Origin: Hormiphora californensis
Lineage: Eukaryota; Ctenophora; Tentaculata; Cydippida; Pleurobrachiidae
Length of the DNA stretch: 64,000 nucleotides
Direction: 5' to 3'
Assembly: GCA_020137815.1 (NCBI GenBank)
Contig: CM035359.1
Coordinates: 2,103,845 to 2,167,844, forward strand
The translations under genes were made by a program, and so were the position numbers. This document shows, in pieces, positions 1-13,155 of this stretch; position 1 is the stretch's first letter; every line of letters starts with the position of its first letter. The notes below the pieces were generated by a model. That model searched no databases. It saw nothing but the letters and a program-made list of their open reading frames with translations, and had not been told where the DNA came from.

Positions 1-308
1 TTCCCAGCGCCCCCTACTGCAATACTAATTACATATTTCCCAGCGCCCCCTACTGCAATACTAATTACTTATTTCCCAGCGCCCCCTACTGCAATACTAA
101 TTACATATTTCCCAGCGCCCCCTACTGCAATACTAATTACATATTTCCCAGCGCCCCCTACTGCAATACTAATTACTTATTTCCCAGCTCCCCCTACTGC
201 AATACTAATTACTTATTTCCCAGCGCCCCCTACTGCAATACTAATTACTTATTTCCCAGCGCCCCCTACTGCAATACTAATTACTTACTTCCCAGCGCCC
301 CCTACTGA
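1..308. repeat. 36-base minisatellite containing a 3' splice site
   Basis: Eight full copies of a 36-base unit beginning ttcccagcgccccctactgc, plus a partial ninth that runs straight into the Tg1 coding sequence. Each unit holds a pyrimidine stretch and a cag|cgcccc acceptor. Because 36 is a multiple of three and the unit has no stop in the downstream frame, it also reads as a 12-residue repeat (PPTAILITYFPA). Confidence 0.95.
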
Positions 309-652
309 CTGTATGGAGGTACCTGGCGAGATGGGGGGAGCACGGTGCACGGAGGACGGGTACTACAAGACAAAACAGGTAATAGCCGAGAGGGATGTGC
401 TCTAGATACTTTCAGTCGTTTTACAAATCTTGAGTGCTCCATCAATTGATTATTGTGGAGAGCTATTAACAAAATTTCGTTTCTTATGATGATTCAAACT
501 TGGACAACTCACAACAACAAAGTTTGCGGTATACTAAGTTAACATCCCCCTCCCCCAGTGTAACGGTAAAACTGGGTTCTGCAAGTGTGTAAGCAAGATG
601 GGTGAAGTAGTGGGAGAGGAGGTCATGTTCGAAATGTGGAGTGGAGATTGTA
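296..652 (+). CDS. Exons 1-2: first Tg1 domain
   Basis: Exons 296-378 and 559-652 encode a thyroglobulin type-1 domain: Cys in DCMEVPGEMGGARC, then TEDGYYKTKQ, CNGKTGFCKCVSKMGE and a closing GDC. The usual CWCV core is CKCV here. The first exon is entered through a cccag acceptor at 291-295, which is the last unit of a 36-base tandem array filling the sequence to its left. Because the array is open in the same frame, the true start of this exon is ambiguous. Confidence 0.8.
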
Positions 653-3600
653 GTAAGTAAAACATAATATATGGTCATTGTTTTGTTAAACCTCATTTTT
701 AGACGGTCTAGCTAGGCGAATCTGGACATTGTTGATTGTAACTCCCCCTCCGCATTGAACGTGGTTACGAAGTCACCCCTATTATCGCATAACGTGATCT
801 CCTGATAACAATGTAACCCCTTCCTAACAGATGAGGATGGTATCTATGAGCCACAACCTTGTTCCAACCCTGACATGGTTAATGTTAATTGTGTAAAGCC
901 CGACAAGTACTGTGGTCACATGGACGCCATGGAGACGGATGAGGTAATTAATTAGGGGGTAATTAATTAGGGGGTAATTAATTAGGGGGGTGAGGGAGTG
1001 TGAGGGAGTGTGAGGGAGTGTGAGGGAGTGTGAGGGAGTGTGATGAGTGTGAGGGAGTGTGAGGGAGTGTGAGGGAGTGTGATGGAGTGTGATGGAGTGT
1101 GAGGGAGTGTGAGGGAGTGTGAGGGAGTGTGAGGGAGTGTGAGGGAGTGTGAGGGAGTGTGAGGGAGTGTGATGGAGTGTGAGGGAGTGTGAGGGAGTGT
1201 GAGGGAGTGTGAGTGAGTGTGAGGGAGTGTGAGGGATTGTACCTTTGAGCCACAACCTTGTTCCAACCCTGACATGGTTAATGTTAATTGTGTAAAGCCC
1301 GACAAGTACTGTGGTCACATGGACATCATGGAGACGGATGAGGTAATTAATTAGGGGGTAATTAATTAGGGGGTGAGGGAGTGTGAGGGAAGGAGTCTTG
1401 AGAGTAGGAAATGTCGGGTTGAGACGTGAGGGGTCGAGAACACAGGGAATTATAGGACTCCTTGATCATTATTATTATCTACCTCTCCCCAGAAGCCATG
1501 TCTCGCGGGATGTAACTGCCCAGAATCAGCACCCTACGTGACCGAAGATGGTCGATGTGTGGTCGAGGAGGCGTGCCCGGACATGCCCATGTGGGAGGAA
1601 ATATTGGGTGATTTCCTCAGACAAGCAAACGTTTCAAGATGGAATGAGATGAGAGAGGAACAGGGTGAGTAATGTTACCCAGAATCCAACAGGTGTTTGG
1701 ACCACGCGACCCCTAACAACCCCACTAACAAACCACCCTAACAACCCGCCCTAACAACCTCACTAACAACCGAATATTACCCAGAATCCGAGGTATTAGG
1801 AGGAGAACAAGTAGAGGACCCGACCTGTGTGGACGGGAACAGGAATTGTGTCAGTTGGTCATCACGATCGGGGGATCTGTGTACAACCCATGCATACATG
1901 AGGAAGAACTGCCGGAAGTCTTGTGGGACGTGCCCCATGGTATCGGTCCAGGGATCAGAAGTGGAGGTCGTTGTTACACGTGGGTTATGTTATATTTTAT
2001 GAAGGAGCAGTTACAAACTTTCGTTGACCCTGTTTGGCAGTTTTTTTGTCTTTATACCCTTCGAGAACTAAATTGTAACCTTTCCAGGAGAGAACAAAAC
2101 GTGTGAGGAGATTGATAACGATATTCTATCTTACTACGAGTCTTTGGATGCTACACCCGTATTTGGTAATTATCGACATAACGACAATAGTATGGTTGCC
2201 ATGGCAACGGTCTATAATAACGAATGTTATCCCCCTTTATCAGGTGGTATGAGTGTGATCTGTCTGAACTCCAACCCCAACCTGTTCTTCACAACCCAAT
2301 GTGTCGGATCTGTGTGTTTCTGTGTTGATGGAGAGACCGGTGTAACTCATCCTGGTTATGTCTTCTCTCGTGGGCAGTCCGTTCAGTGCCCCGGGTGAGT
2401 CCATCACTTACCTTATATGGTATGGAGTGAGTCAATCACTTACCATATATGGTATGGAGTGAGTCCATCACTTACCATATATGGTATGGAGTGAGTCTAT
2501 CACTTACCATATATGGTATGGAATGATAGGGAGTCTCCTATAAATATCCCCTCAAGTAATGCACACCACGTGTACTTGATACATCAGTTTCCAACTTTCT
2601 CTCTCCCTGATCTATCCCCCATGCAGTACCCAAGATTGTCTCCCCCTCTCTCATCTTCCCTTCCACCCCAAGTACCCCAGATTATCTCCCCCTCTCTCAT
2701 CTCCCCTAATACCCCAGAATGCCCCCCCCCCCTCTCTCATCTCCCCTAATACCCCAGAATGCCCCCCCCCCCCTCTCTCATCTCCCCTAATACCCCAGAT
2801 TGTCTCCCTTCTCTCATCTCCCCTAATACCCCATATTGTCTCCCCCTCTCTCTCATCTTTCCCCCCTCCCAGTACCCCAGAATGCCCTGGAAACCAGGAG
2901 TACCTGTCGTGTGGTGAACCTGTTATGAAGAAGTGCGGAGAGGAGAGTGAACCCTTTGACTATGAAGGAGCCGGTTGTACGCAGGTACCCTAGTAAAGGT
3001 CATTTCTGGTTAAAATGGGCCCATTTTCGGCCATTAACGCGCCCAATTTCAACAATATGGGCCCATTTTTGCTGGTATATGCGCCCATTCTCTCGCTGCA
3101 GAGCCTTTATCCTAGACCATGGCTGCATAATGGTGTTACTGTTTATAAAACTTCCCGCACCGCACCGGCAGGGTGGTGTAGTGGCTAGTACACTCAACTC
3201 TCACGCACTAGGTCCCGGGTTCGATCCTGGTCTAGCGCATGTCGTCTAGTCCACCAAGCTATGATTGGTAGGGGCTCTCTTGAGAGACCCGAAAGTGACA
3301 CGAGTGCATACACTAGAACACAATCTAATTGTTGTTGCAGTGGGGTGGCGCCCGGCTATGCTGCAGAGCTAGAGAAATCTGTACCGAAAGGACCGTGGCT
3401 GAAACGCCATAGAAAGGGATATCAGCACCCCGACATTGGATTTATCCTAGTCGCCTTGCTTTGCTTTTTTGCTTTTGCAGAGTCATCGATCACCCAATTA
3501 ATAAATAAAACAACATCTTTTCTGAGTGTGATCGAGTGATATGTGTTTTAAACTTTATTGTAATATTTTCAACCTGATCCCCATTATCCCCCAGGGATGT

Positions 3601-6600
3601 GGGTGTGATTATAGCAAGCCTTACTGGGACGAGGAAACTCAGATGTGCCTTAGTGAAGAAACGTGCAACAAGGTAAAATGTGTATTATAGGCTCGCTTTC
3701 GATAGACCAATATATCTGTTTGGCCACATTGATACCTGAGTGAGATCGACGGAGCGAGAATAGGTTGCAATGGATCCAATACATCTGTGAGACTCTGTGG
3801 ATTTTGGATATAGTGTTTCATGTCAAGCTCATTTTGTCATGTTTAGAAGCCATGTCTTAGCTTGTTATGTTCTAACCCTCCCTTTACATTTGGCGCCCGA
3901 AACACAAATCACTCATCAACAAATCTTAACTTGTCGTATTATTCCCAGAACATAACGCGGTATTCCAATTGTTACAGAAGCTGGGAGTTGAAGAAGATAT
4001 AGAGTGCGGTGTTGGGGAAGAGCTGGTTGAGTGTGTTGGACAACGATGTGAAGTTACATGTGACGTTATATCTGGTGCGAGCGAGCTGATATGCGCTGTA
4101 AGTTGACAATATTCAGTGGTCATCTGCAGTATAGCGCATCTTCAATCTTCAATCTTCAAAGTAGATTTCTCTTTCTCTGGCAGCTGTACAAAGAGTGCAA
4201 TAAGGGGTCTCTCTCTATAGTTAAAGTAACAAACTCTCCTGTTTCAGCTGTCAGTACACAGAGTGCAATAAGGGGTCTCTCTCTCTTTAGTTAAAGTAAC
4301 AAACTCTCCTGTTTCAGCTGTACACAGAGTGCAATAAGGGGTTTCTCTCTCTCTCTAGTAAAAGTAACAAACTCTCTTGTTTCAGCTGTACACAGAGTGC
4401 AATAGAGGGTGTCAATGTGCCTCTGGATTCTTCCGAAATAGCGAGGGAGTTTGTGTGGGATCTGACCAATGCCCTGGATTTACTGAGAACCTCCCCGAGG
4501 TCAGTTAATTAGCTAACTAAATAATTAACTAAGCTAATACAGTCGGGGAAAAGGATTTGCCCGATAAATCGGGGAGGGTACCTGGTATATCGGGGTCTGT
4601 TCGCAAGTTGATATGTAATTGATACACCCTCAATAGAACTGTGGTGAAAGATTGAGGATCGAATGTACCAATCGCCTACCGGATACCCTCTGTTCCCCCT
4701 CAAGTTGTAGGTAAACTGGGTCTGCAAGTGTGTAAGCAAGATGGGCGAAGTAGTGGGAGAGGAGGTCATGTTCGAAATGTGGAGTGGAGATTGTAGTAAG
4801 TTTAACTTAATATATGGTCATTGTTTTGTTAAACCTCATTTTTAGACGGTCTAGCTAGGCGAATCTGGACATTGTTGATTGTAACTCCCCCTCCCGCATT
4901 GAACGTGGTTACGAAGTTACCCCTATTATCGCATAACGTGATCTCCTGATAGCAATGTAACCCCCTCCTAACAGATGAGGATGGTATCTATGAGCCACAA
5001 CCTTGCTCCAACCCTGACATGGTTAATGTTAATTGTGTAAAGCCCGATAAGTACTGTGGTCACATGGACGCCATGGAGACGGATGAGGTAATCAATTAGG
5101 GGGGGGGGTAATTAATTAGGGGGGGTGAGGGAGTGTGAGGGAGTGTGAGGGAGTGTGAGGGAGTGTGAGGGAGTGTGAGGGAGTGTGAGGGAGTGTGAGG
5201 GAGTGTGAGGGAGTGTGAGGGAAGGAGTCTTGAGAGTAGAAAGTGTGGGGTTGAGACGTGAGGGGTCGAGAACACAGGGAATTATAGGACTCCATGACCA
5301 TTGTTGTCTACCCCTTCCCAGAAGCCATGTCTCGCGGGATGTAACTGCCCAGAATCAGCACCCTACGTGACCGAAGATGGTCGATGTGTGGTTGAGGAGG
5401 CGTGCCCGGACATGCCCATGTGGGAGGAAATATTGGGCGATTTCCTCAGACAAGCAAACGTTTCAAGATGGAATGAGATGAGAGAGGAACAGGGTGAGTA
5501 ATGTTACCCAGAATCCAACAGGTGTTTGGACCACGCGACCCCTAATAACCCCACTAACAAACCACCCTAACATTTAACAACCCTCCCTAACAACCTCTCT
5601 AACAACCCCACTAACAAACCACCCTAACAACCGAATATTACCCAGAATCCGAGGTATTAGGAGGAGAACAAGTAGTGGACCCGACCTGTGTGGACGGGAA
5701 CAGGAATTGTGTCAGTTGGTCCTCACGATCGGGGGATCTGTGTACAACCCACGCATACATGAAGAAAAACTGCCGGAAGTCTTGTGGGACGTGCCCCATG
5801 GTATCGGTGCAGGAAGTGGAGGTCGTTGTTACACGTGGGTTATGTTATATTTTATGAAGGAGCAGTTCAGCAGTTACAATCTTTCGTTTAGTTATAGTTG
5901 ACCCTGTTTGGCAGATTGTTTGTCTTTATACCCTTATCACGAACTAAATTTTAACCTTTCCAGGAGAGAACAAAACATGCGAGGAGATTGATAACGATAT
6001 CCTATCGTACTATGAGTCTTTGGATGCTACACCCGTATTTGGTAATTATGGACATAACGACAATAATATGGTTGCCATAGCAACGGTCTATAGTAACGAA
6101 TGTAATCCCCCATTATCAGGTGGTATGAGTGTGATCTGCCTGAACTCCAATCCCAACTTGTTCTTCACAACCCAATGTGTCGGATCTGTGTGTTTCTGTG
6201 TTGATGGAGAGACCGGTGTGACTCATCCTGGTTATGTCTTCTCTCGTGGGCAGTCCGTTCAGTGCCCCGGGTGAGTCTATCACTTACCTTATATGGTATG
6301 GAGTGAGTCCATCACTTACCATATATGGTATGGAGTGAGACCATTATTTACCATAACTAGTAAGCCCGCTCGCCCTACGGGCGAATGTCGGGGATGGTCA
6401 ATGGTCATACAGTAAACTAAGCAAATAGTGCAGTGTAGTATCATTTGAAATTTTTTAAATCAGTAAATTTATCAGGTGAATTAACCACAGCGATTCTTTC
6501 GACAGAAAAACCACGGGTCCTCTTTTGCCAGGTCCTGAAGTATTTTATGAAGGAGCACTTTCACGTATTACTGCCATTTCTTATTAGTGCCATTGATACT

Positions 6601-9600
6601 TTGTTATTACGTGTGTTGACAACATTTTTTGAATAATAATCACCTCTTTTGTAGGATTCTACACGGCGTGCCTGGTGAAATTTTAACACGACCTAGCATG
6701 CAACGGGAAACCACCACTTGTACGTGGTAGCTGAGGGTCTACAGAATGGCGCTACGGTGCGGGAAAAAAAAGTCCATGCCCTAAAATCGTTTTTTTTACT
6801 TTTATTTGATTTGGGTCAAAATTGGCTATATTAAACGTGGTCCCGAAAAATCCATAATGACTTAGCACACGAAATATGTCACCCCTACCTATTTTTGCAC
6901 GTAGAATCGATTGCCGTTGAAGTCGAATCTCTAAAATGACTGTAAAATGGTCAAAAGTTGGTTTTTTACCATTTTTTGGAGGTTTTTGGCCCCTAAACCA
7001 TTGAAAACGTTGAGATAGGAATTTGAAATTAATGCCAATCGTTAAAATGGTCATTTTTCTACCAAGAACCAAGTTTTCGTGTATATCCGATTTATGGTTA
7101 GATTTGGGCAAATTGTTGAAATCTGCCAACTAGGAGAACCGTAACTTGATTTTCTTGTTTTTTGGATTTTGGCATTTTTGACAAACTTTTAATTGAAATG
7201 GTCAATCGGGACCATGCTTAAGTTGTTTATGGGACAATTTTCGACTAAAATCCAAGATTTCATACCAATCCAATAACAGATCGTTGATTTATAGAAAATT
7301 TAAGTAGGCAAAACGGTGAAAATAAGCAAGAAAAGTTGTCATTTTGACCGTTTTGCCTACTTAAATTTTCTATAAATCAACGATCTGTTATTGGATTGGT
7401 ATGAAATCTTGGATTTTAGTCGAAAATTGTCCCATAAACAACTTAAGCATGGTCCCGATTGACCATTTCAATTAAAAGTTTGTCAAAAATGCCAAAATCC
7501 AAAAAACAAGAAAATCAAGTTACGGTTCTCCTAGTTGGCAGATTTCAACAATTTGCCCAAATCTAACCATAAATCGGATATACACGAAAACTTGGTTCTT
7601 GGTAGAAAAATGACCATTTTAACGATTGGCATTAATTTCAAATTCCTATCTCAACGTTTTCAATGGTTTAGGGGCCAAAAACCTCCAAAAAATGGTAAAA
7701 AACCAACTTTTGACCATTTTACAGTCATTTTAGAGATTCGACTTCAACGGCAATCGATTCTACGTGCAAAAATAGGTAGGGGTGACATATTTCGTGTGCT
7801 AAGTCATTATGGATTTTTCGGGACCACGTTTAATATAGCCAATTTTGACCCAAATCAAATAAAAGTAAAAAAAACGATTTTAGGGCATGGACTTTTTTTT
7901 CCCGCACCGTAGCGCCATTCTGTAGACCCTCAGCTACCACGTACAAGTGGTGGTTTCCCGTTGCATGCTAGGTCGTGTTAAAATTTCACCAGGCACGCCG
8001 TGTCTATCACGTAGTCTATAGGCGTCAGCGCCAGTTTGGGACATATGGCTCCTCCAAACTCGCTGGCGATTGTGTTGAAGTTGAGTAGTCATGTTCACGA
8101 AACGTGGTGAACAGGGGGTGAACAGATCAAATCGAGCAAACGATCAATCACACAACCGGCAGAGAAATGAATCAAGGATGCACGTGCAGTTTAAGGCTCA
8201 AGCTGGCAGGTTGCCAGGGTCCCTCTAGGGACAACACGTGCAAAAGGTCATTTCCAGGAATTTTGTGCCATATTTGGTAAAAAAACCATCACCCATCATT
8301 TCCCTATTTGCTTTAATAATAGTATGATATATGGTATGGAATGATAGGGAGCCCCCTAATCCCCTCAAAGTAATGCACACCTTCACGTGTACTTGAGACG
8401 TCAGTTTCCACCTTTTCTCTCTCCCTGATCTATCTTGCCTTCCTTCCCAGTGCCCCAGATTGTCTCCCCCTCTCTCATCCCCCAAGTACCCCAGAGTACC
8501 TCATCTAGCCCCTTCCACCCCCAGTACCCCAGAATGCCCTGGAAACCAGGAGTACCTGTCGTGTGGTGAACCTGTTATGAAGAAGTGTGGAGAGGAGAGT
8601 GAACCCTTTGACTATGAAGGAGCCGGTTGCACGCAGGTACCCTAGTAAAGGTCCATCGACCATTTCTGGTTAAAATGGGCCCATTTACGTCCATTAACGC
8701 GCCCATTTTTAACAATATGGGCCCATTTTCGCTGGTATGCGCCCATTTTCGCTGCAGGATCGAGCGTTGGCCATGGCTGTATTATAATGGTGTTACTATT
8801 TATAAAACTTCCCGCAGAGTCATCGATCACCCAATAAAACAACATCTTTTCTGAGTGTCGAGTGATATGTTTTTAAAACTTAATATTGTACATATTTTCA
8901 ACCTGATCCTCATTATCCCCCAGGGCTGTGGATGTGATTATAGCAAGCCTTACTGGGACGAGGAAACTCAGATGTGCCTTAGTGAAGAGACATGCAACAA
9001 GGTAAAATGGCTCGCTTTCGCCAGACCAATATATCTGTTTGGCCACATTGATACCTGAGTGAGATCGACGGAGCGAGAATAGGTTGCAATGGATCCAATA
9101 TATCTGTGAGACTCTGTGGATTTTGGATATAGTGTTTCATGTCAAGCTCATTTTGTCTTGTTTAGAAGCCATGTCTTAGCTTGTTATGTTCTAACCCTCC
9201 CTTTACATTTGGCGCCCGAAACACAGTCTAGCCAGGCAAGTCTTAGCTATAACTGTGTAACTCATCAACAAATCTTAACTTGTCGTGTTATTCCCACGTA
9301 ATTTAACGCGGTATTCCAATTATTACAGAAGCTGGGAGTTGAAGAAGATATAGAGTGTGGTGTTGGGGAAGAGCTGGTTGAGTGTGTTGGACAACGATGT
9401 GAAGTTACATGTGACGTTATATCTGGTGCGAGCGAGCTGATATGCGCTGTAAGTTGACAAAGATATATTGGTCATCTGCAGTATAACGCATCTTCAATCT
9501 TCAATCTTCAAAGTAGATTTCTCTTTCTCTGGCAGCTGTACAAAGAGTGCAATAAGGGGTCTCTCTCTTTCTAGTTAAAGTAACAAACTCACCTGTTTCA

Positions 9601-9687
9601 GTTGTACAACAAGTGCAATAAGGGGTCTCTCTCTCTAGTTAAAGTAACAAACTCTCCTGTTTCAGCTGTACACAGAGTGCAATAAAG

Positions 9688-9739
<52 letters not shown>

Positions 9740-12700
9740 GTTAAAGTAACAAACTCTCCTGTTTCAGCTGTACACAGAGTGCAATAGAGGTTGTCAGTGT
9801 GCATCTGGGTTCTTCCGAAACAGTGAGGGAGTTTGTGTGGGATCTGACCAATGCCCTGGATTTACTGAGAACCTCCCCGAGGTCAGTTAATTAGCTAACT
9901 AAATAATTAACTAAGCTAATACAGCCGGGGAAAAGGATTTGCCCGATAAATCGGGGAGGGTACCTGGTATATCGGGGTCTGTTCGCAAGTTGATATGTAA
10001 TTGATACACCCTTAATAGAATTGTGGTGAAAGATTGAGGATGCTGAATGAGTACCAAATCGTCCTTCCCGGATATCCCGTTCCTAGCTGTGATGAGCAAG
10101 GTAAAAATATTGATCTCTACAATATTAGTAGGTCAAAATGAACACTTTCTTCCTCTTTAATAGACAAATCACAATGAACAGTTCCCTCCTCTGGATCTAA
10201 CAAAATGAACAATTCCCCCCTCAACAGGTCTAACAAAATGACCACTTCCCCCCTTTACATGTCTAAGAAACTGAACAATTCCCCCCTCAACAGATCTAAC
10301 AAAATGAACAATTCCCCCCTTTACATGTCTAACAAAATGAACAATTCCCCCCTTTACATGTCTAAGAAACTGAACAATTCCCCCCTTTACATGTCTAAGA
10401 AACTGAACAATTCCCCCCTTTAGGGGAAACTCTAACTGAATGGACGCGCAGTAATGGCAGCCCATCAACTGTAAAAATCTAACTGATAATGGGAGCCATC
10501 ACTCTGGGCGCGCCATGATTTGCCACATTCTGCTCGTAAAAAAGGCCTTTACGTAGCGCGCGATGACAAACACACGGACATTGTCGCGCGTTCTGTCCAT
10601 CATTCCTTCCATCCAGTTAGATTTTTACGGTTGATGGGACGCCATTACTGCGCGTCCATTCAATTAGAGTTTCCCCTTACATGTCTAACAAAATGAACAA
10701 TTCCCCCCTTTACATGTCTAAGAAACTGAACAATTCCCCCTCTCAACAGGTCTAAGAAACTGAACAATTTTCCCCTCTGCAGGTCTATACACCCCGGTCC
10801 AGTGTCATGGATCAACATGTTTCTGTGCAGATACCCTTACCGGTAAAAAGGTAACCACACTGCAGCATGACATATTATAGTTGCTATGGTTGCCACTTGC
10901 CATGGTTACTACATATGGTTACCATGGTTACTACATATGGTTACCATGGTTACCGCATAATATGACACACCTCCAATCTCTTCCAGAGTCTAAGCCATGG
11001 GATGGAGGAGGAGGAGTTCCATATTGCGATGCTGTCATCTAACATGATGCGATGTACCAACCTAGCTGGTGTAGGGAAATGTGAGGTACACAAATATATT
11101 AATAGTAGGATCCTGTATTATGATAAATGAACTATGAACGTTTGTAGACTGGCGCGTTATCAAGTTGGCTGTTCCCAGCGCGAGCTGGGGACAGCCAACT
11201 GGAGTTTAATCGCCCGGCAGGGCGATTAAACTGGTTTAAATCCCGACGCCGATCCCGAGGCGCCAGCCGAGGGTGAGGGGGAGGTGATTTAAACCTATAA
11301 CGCGATAGGCTAACAAACGTTCATAGTTTATGAAACCCGATAGTAATTACACACAAATAAGAGACACAACACAAGGGGTAACACACTAGGACTGCTGGCA
11401 AATAGTCAACAGACACTCTCAAAATGTGTGTAGACTTAGTGTCTACAGCTGTTCCTAACATGTTTGAGAAAGAGAGAGAAAGAAACACACAGTGAGAGAT
11501 ATTGAACAGTAAAAGAGAGAATGAGAGAGAGAAACGAATGGAATGCGACTATTTTGCCTCTGGATGAGAGAGATAACATTGAAAAGTGTTGAAGATGTGT
11601 TTCCCTCTCTGTTATTGACAGAACTGTGTGTTTACACACATTTTCATTACTTGGAAATTTACACGCATGTTATGGAAATGAAGAGAAACGCGTGAAAATG
11701 GGCACTGGTCTGATAAATAGCGAGCAGGGTGTTAAATCCCCCAGCTAGCAGTTATCATGAGCGCGCAAAATGTTCAAACGACCGTTAAATCAGCTATCGG
11801 GTTTCATATTTTATTAATACATAGTTCCTAAAATTTATCCAATTTTATTCATTTTCTACAATTTGAAGGATCGAAAAACTCGTTTCTGCAGGCGATGGGA
11901 TTGGAGTTCTCAGAGTGTACGGCTCACTGCCAGCCCACGTGTGAGAACATGGATTACATCATGGCATGTACCAGGATCTGTCAGCCGGGTTGTGTGTGTC
12001 CCCGGGGGACTGTGAGGTCCGAGGACGGGGAATGTATTAATCCGATGGATTGTGAAACGTGGAATCCACCTCAGAAGTGTGAGGAACGTGTGCAATACTT
12101 TGAGAAACATTTTAATAACTCAGGCTTAGTGGGTCTCCCTGATCATTTGTGTGATGAAAACGGTAAGTGTGTCCGTCTGTGCAGTTGTGTGTGTGTCTGT
12201 TATAGATGTCTATATCTCTCTGTAGCTGTCTGTTTATCTGTCTGTATATCTGTCTGTCTGTCTGTAGATGTCTGAAACTGTCTCTCTGTATCTTTCTACA
12301 TGTCTGCATATGTCAATAGCTGTGTGTCTGTCGGTATCTATCTGTCTCTCTATAGCTGTCTGTCTGTTTATCTGTCTGTCTGTCTGTCTGACTAAATTCA
12401 ACTCCCTATTGAAAGGTGACTACGAGCCAGAGCAGTGCCACGGTTCTGTCTGTTTCTGTGTTGATACTGCGACTGGAGAGCAGATTGAAGACACGGAACA
12501 TGGTCGGGGAGAGGATTACGAGTGCAGTGGCTCCTCACTTGCTGCTGACATTGTCAGTGACAACATGGCCATGAAGTGCAAGGTACTAATAATGTCTTTG
12601 TTTGGGCACGTCACGCCCTTCTGGGTTTGTGATCCAAGAATAGGAGTGAGTAAACCACTAAGTATTCTTCTTAGTATTTCGGGATATTATGATATTAATC

Positions 12701-13104
12701 CCATCTGATATAAATGAGGTTGCACACTTTGAGATCCCTCCTGACTCCCGGCCTCCCCTCTCTCCGCAGGATCTTGGGATGGAGTACTCAGAATGTAGTG
12801 CCCACTGTCAAAAGTCCTGTGACAACCTGGACTTCCTTGGAATATGTACCCTGCAATGCCAGCCAGGATGTGTCTGTCCCCCTGGTACTGTAATGGAGGA
12901 GAGGGTGATGAGCGGTGATGTCCCAGTTTGTATTAGTCCTATGGAGTGTGAATCATGGAACCCGCCCCAAAGATGCTTTTTAAAGAAGCAATACATGGAG
13001 GGGCATTTCAATGGTTCAATGATCACGGGATTACCTACACCGCGGTGCGATCAAAATGGTAAGTCTGTCTGTCTGTCTGTCTCTCTGTAGCTAGTCTGTC
13101 TGTA

Positions 13105-13155
<51 letters not shown>

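Larger units (their letters stand above)
540..9940 (+). repeat. Large tandem duplication (about 540-4520 and 4700-9930)
   Basis: Exons and introns of the first segment recur in the second in the same order, with the same exon lengths apart from the breakpoint Tg1 exon and a two-residue loss in ShKT. Copy 2 is longer because it holds a Helitron with a nested palindromic element (6357-8327); copy 1 alone holds the SINE (3160-3479). The join is near 4640-4720. Exons in the two copies differ by few substitutions, so the duplication is fairly recent. Confidence 0.93.

Noticed and set aside
974-1318. Open frames made of HTPSHSLTLP-type repeats on the minus strand
   Set aside because: They are translations of a decamer satellite in an intron; all three frames are open and none has non-repeat coding sequence.
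3166-3238. Possible tRNA gene
   Set aside because: A and B boxes are present, but the cloverleaf is poor, and the comparison with copy 2 shows it is the head of an inserted SINE.
6752-7912. Two identical 125-codon frames on opposite strands
   Set aside because: They are the same sequence in the two arms of a palindrome. I recognise no domain, and an open frame of this length in AT-rich repeat DNA is not evidence of a gene.
10169-10468. Frames with NNSPL and GGIVQFLRHV repeats
   Set aside because: Translations of the acceptor-like minisatellite on the two strands.
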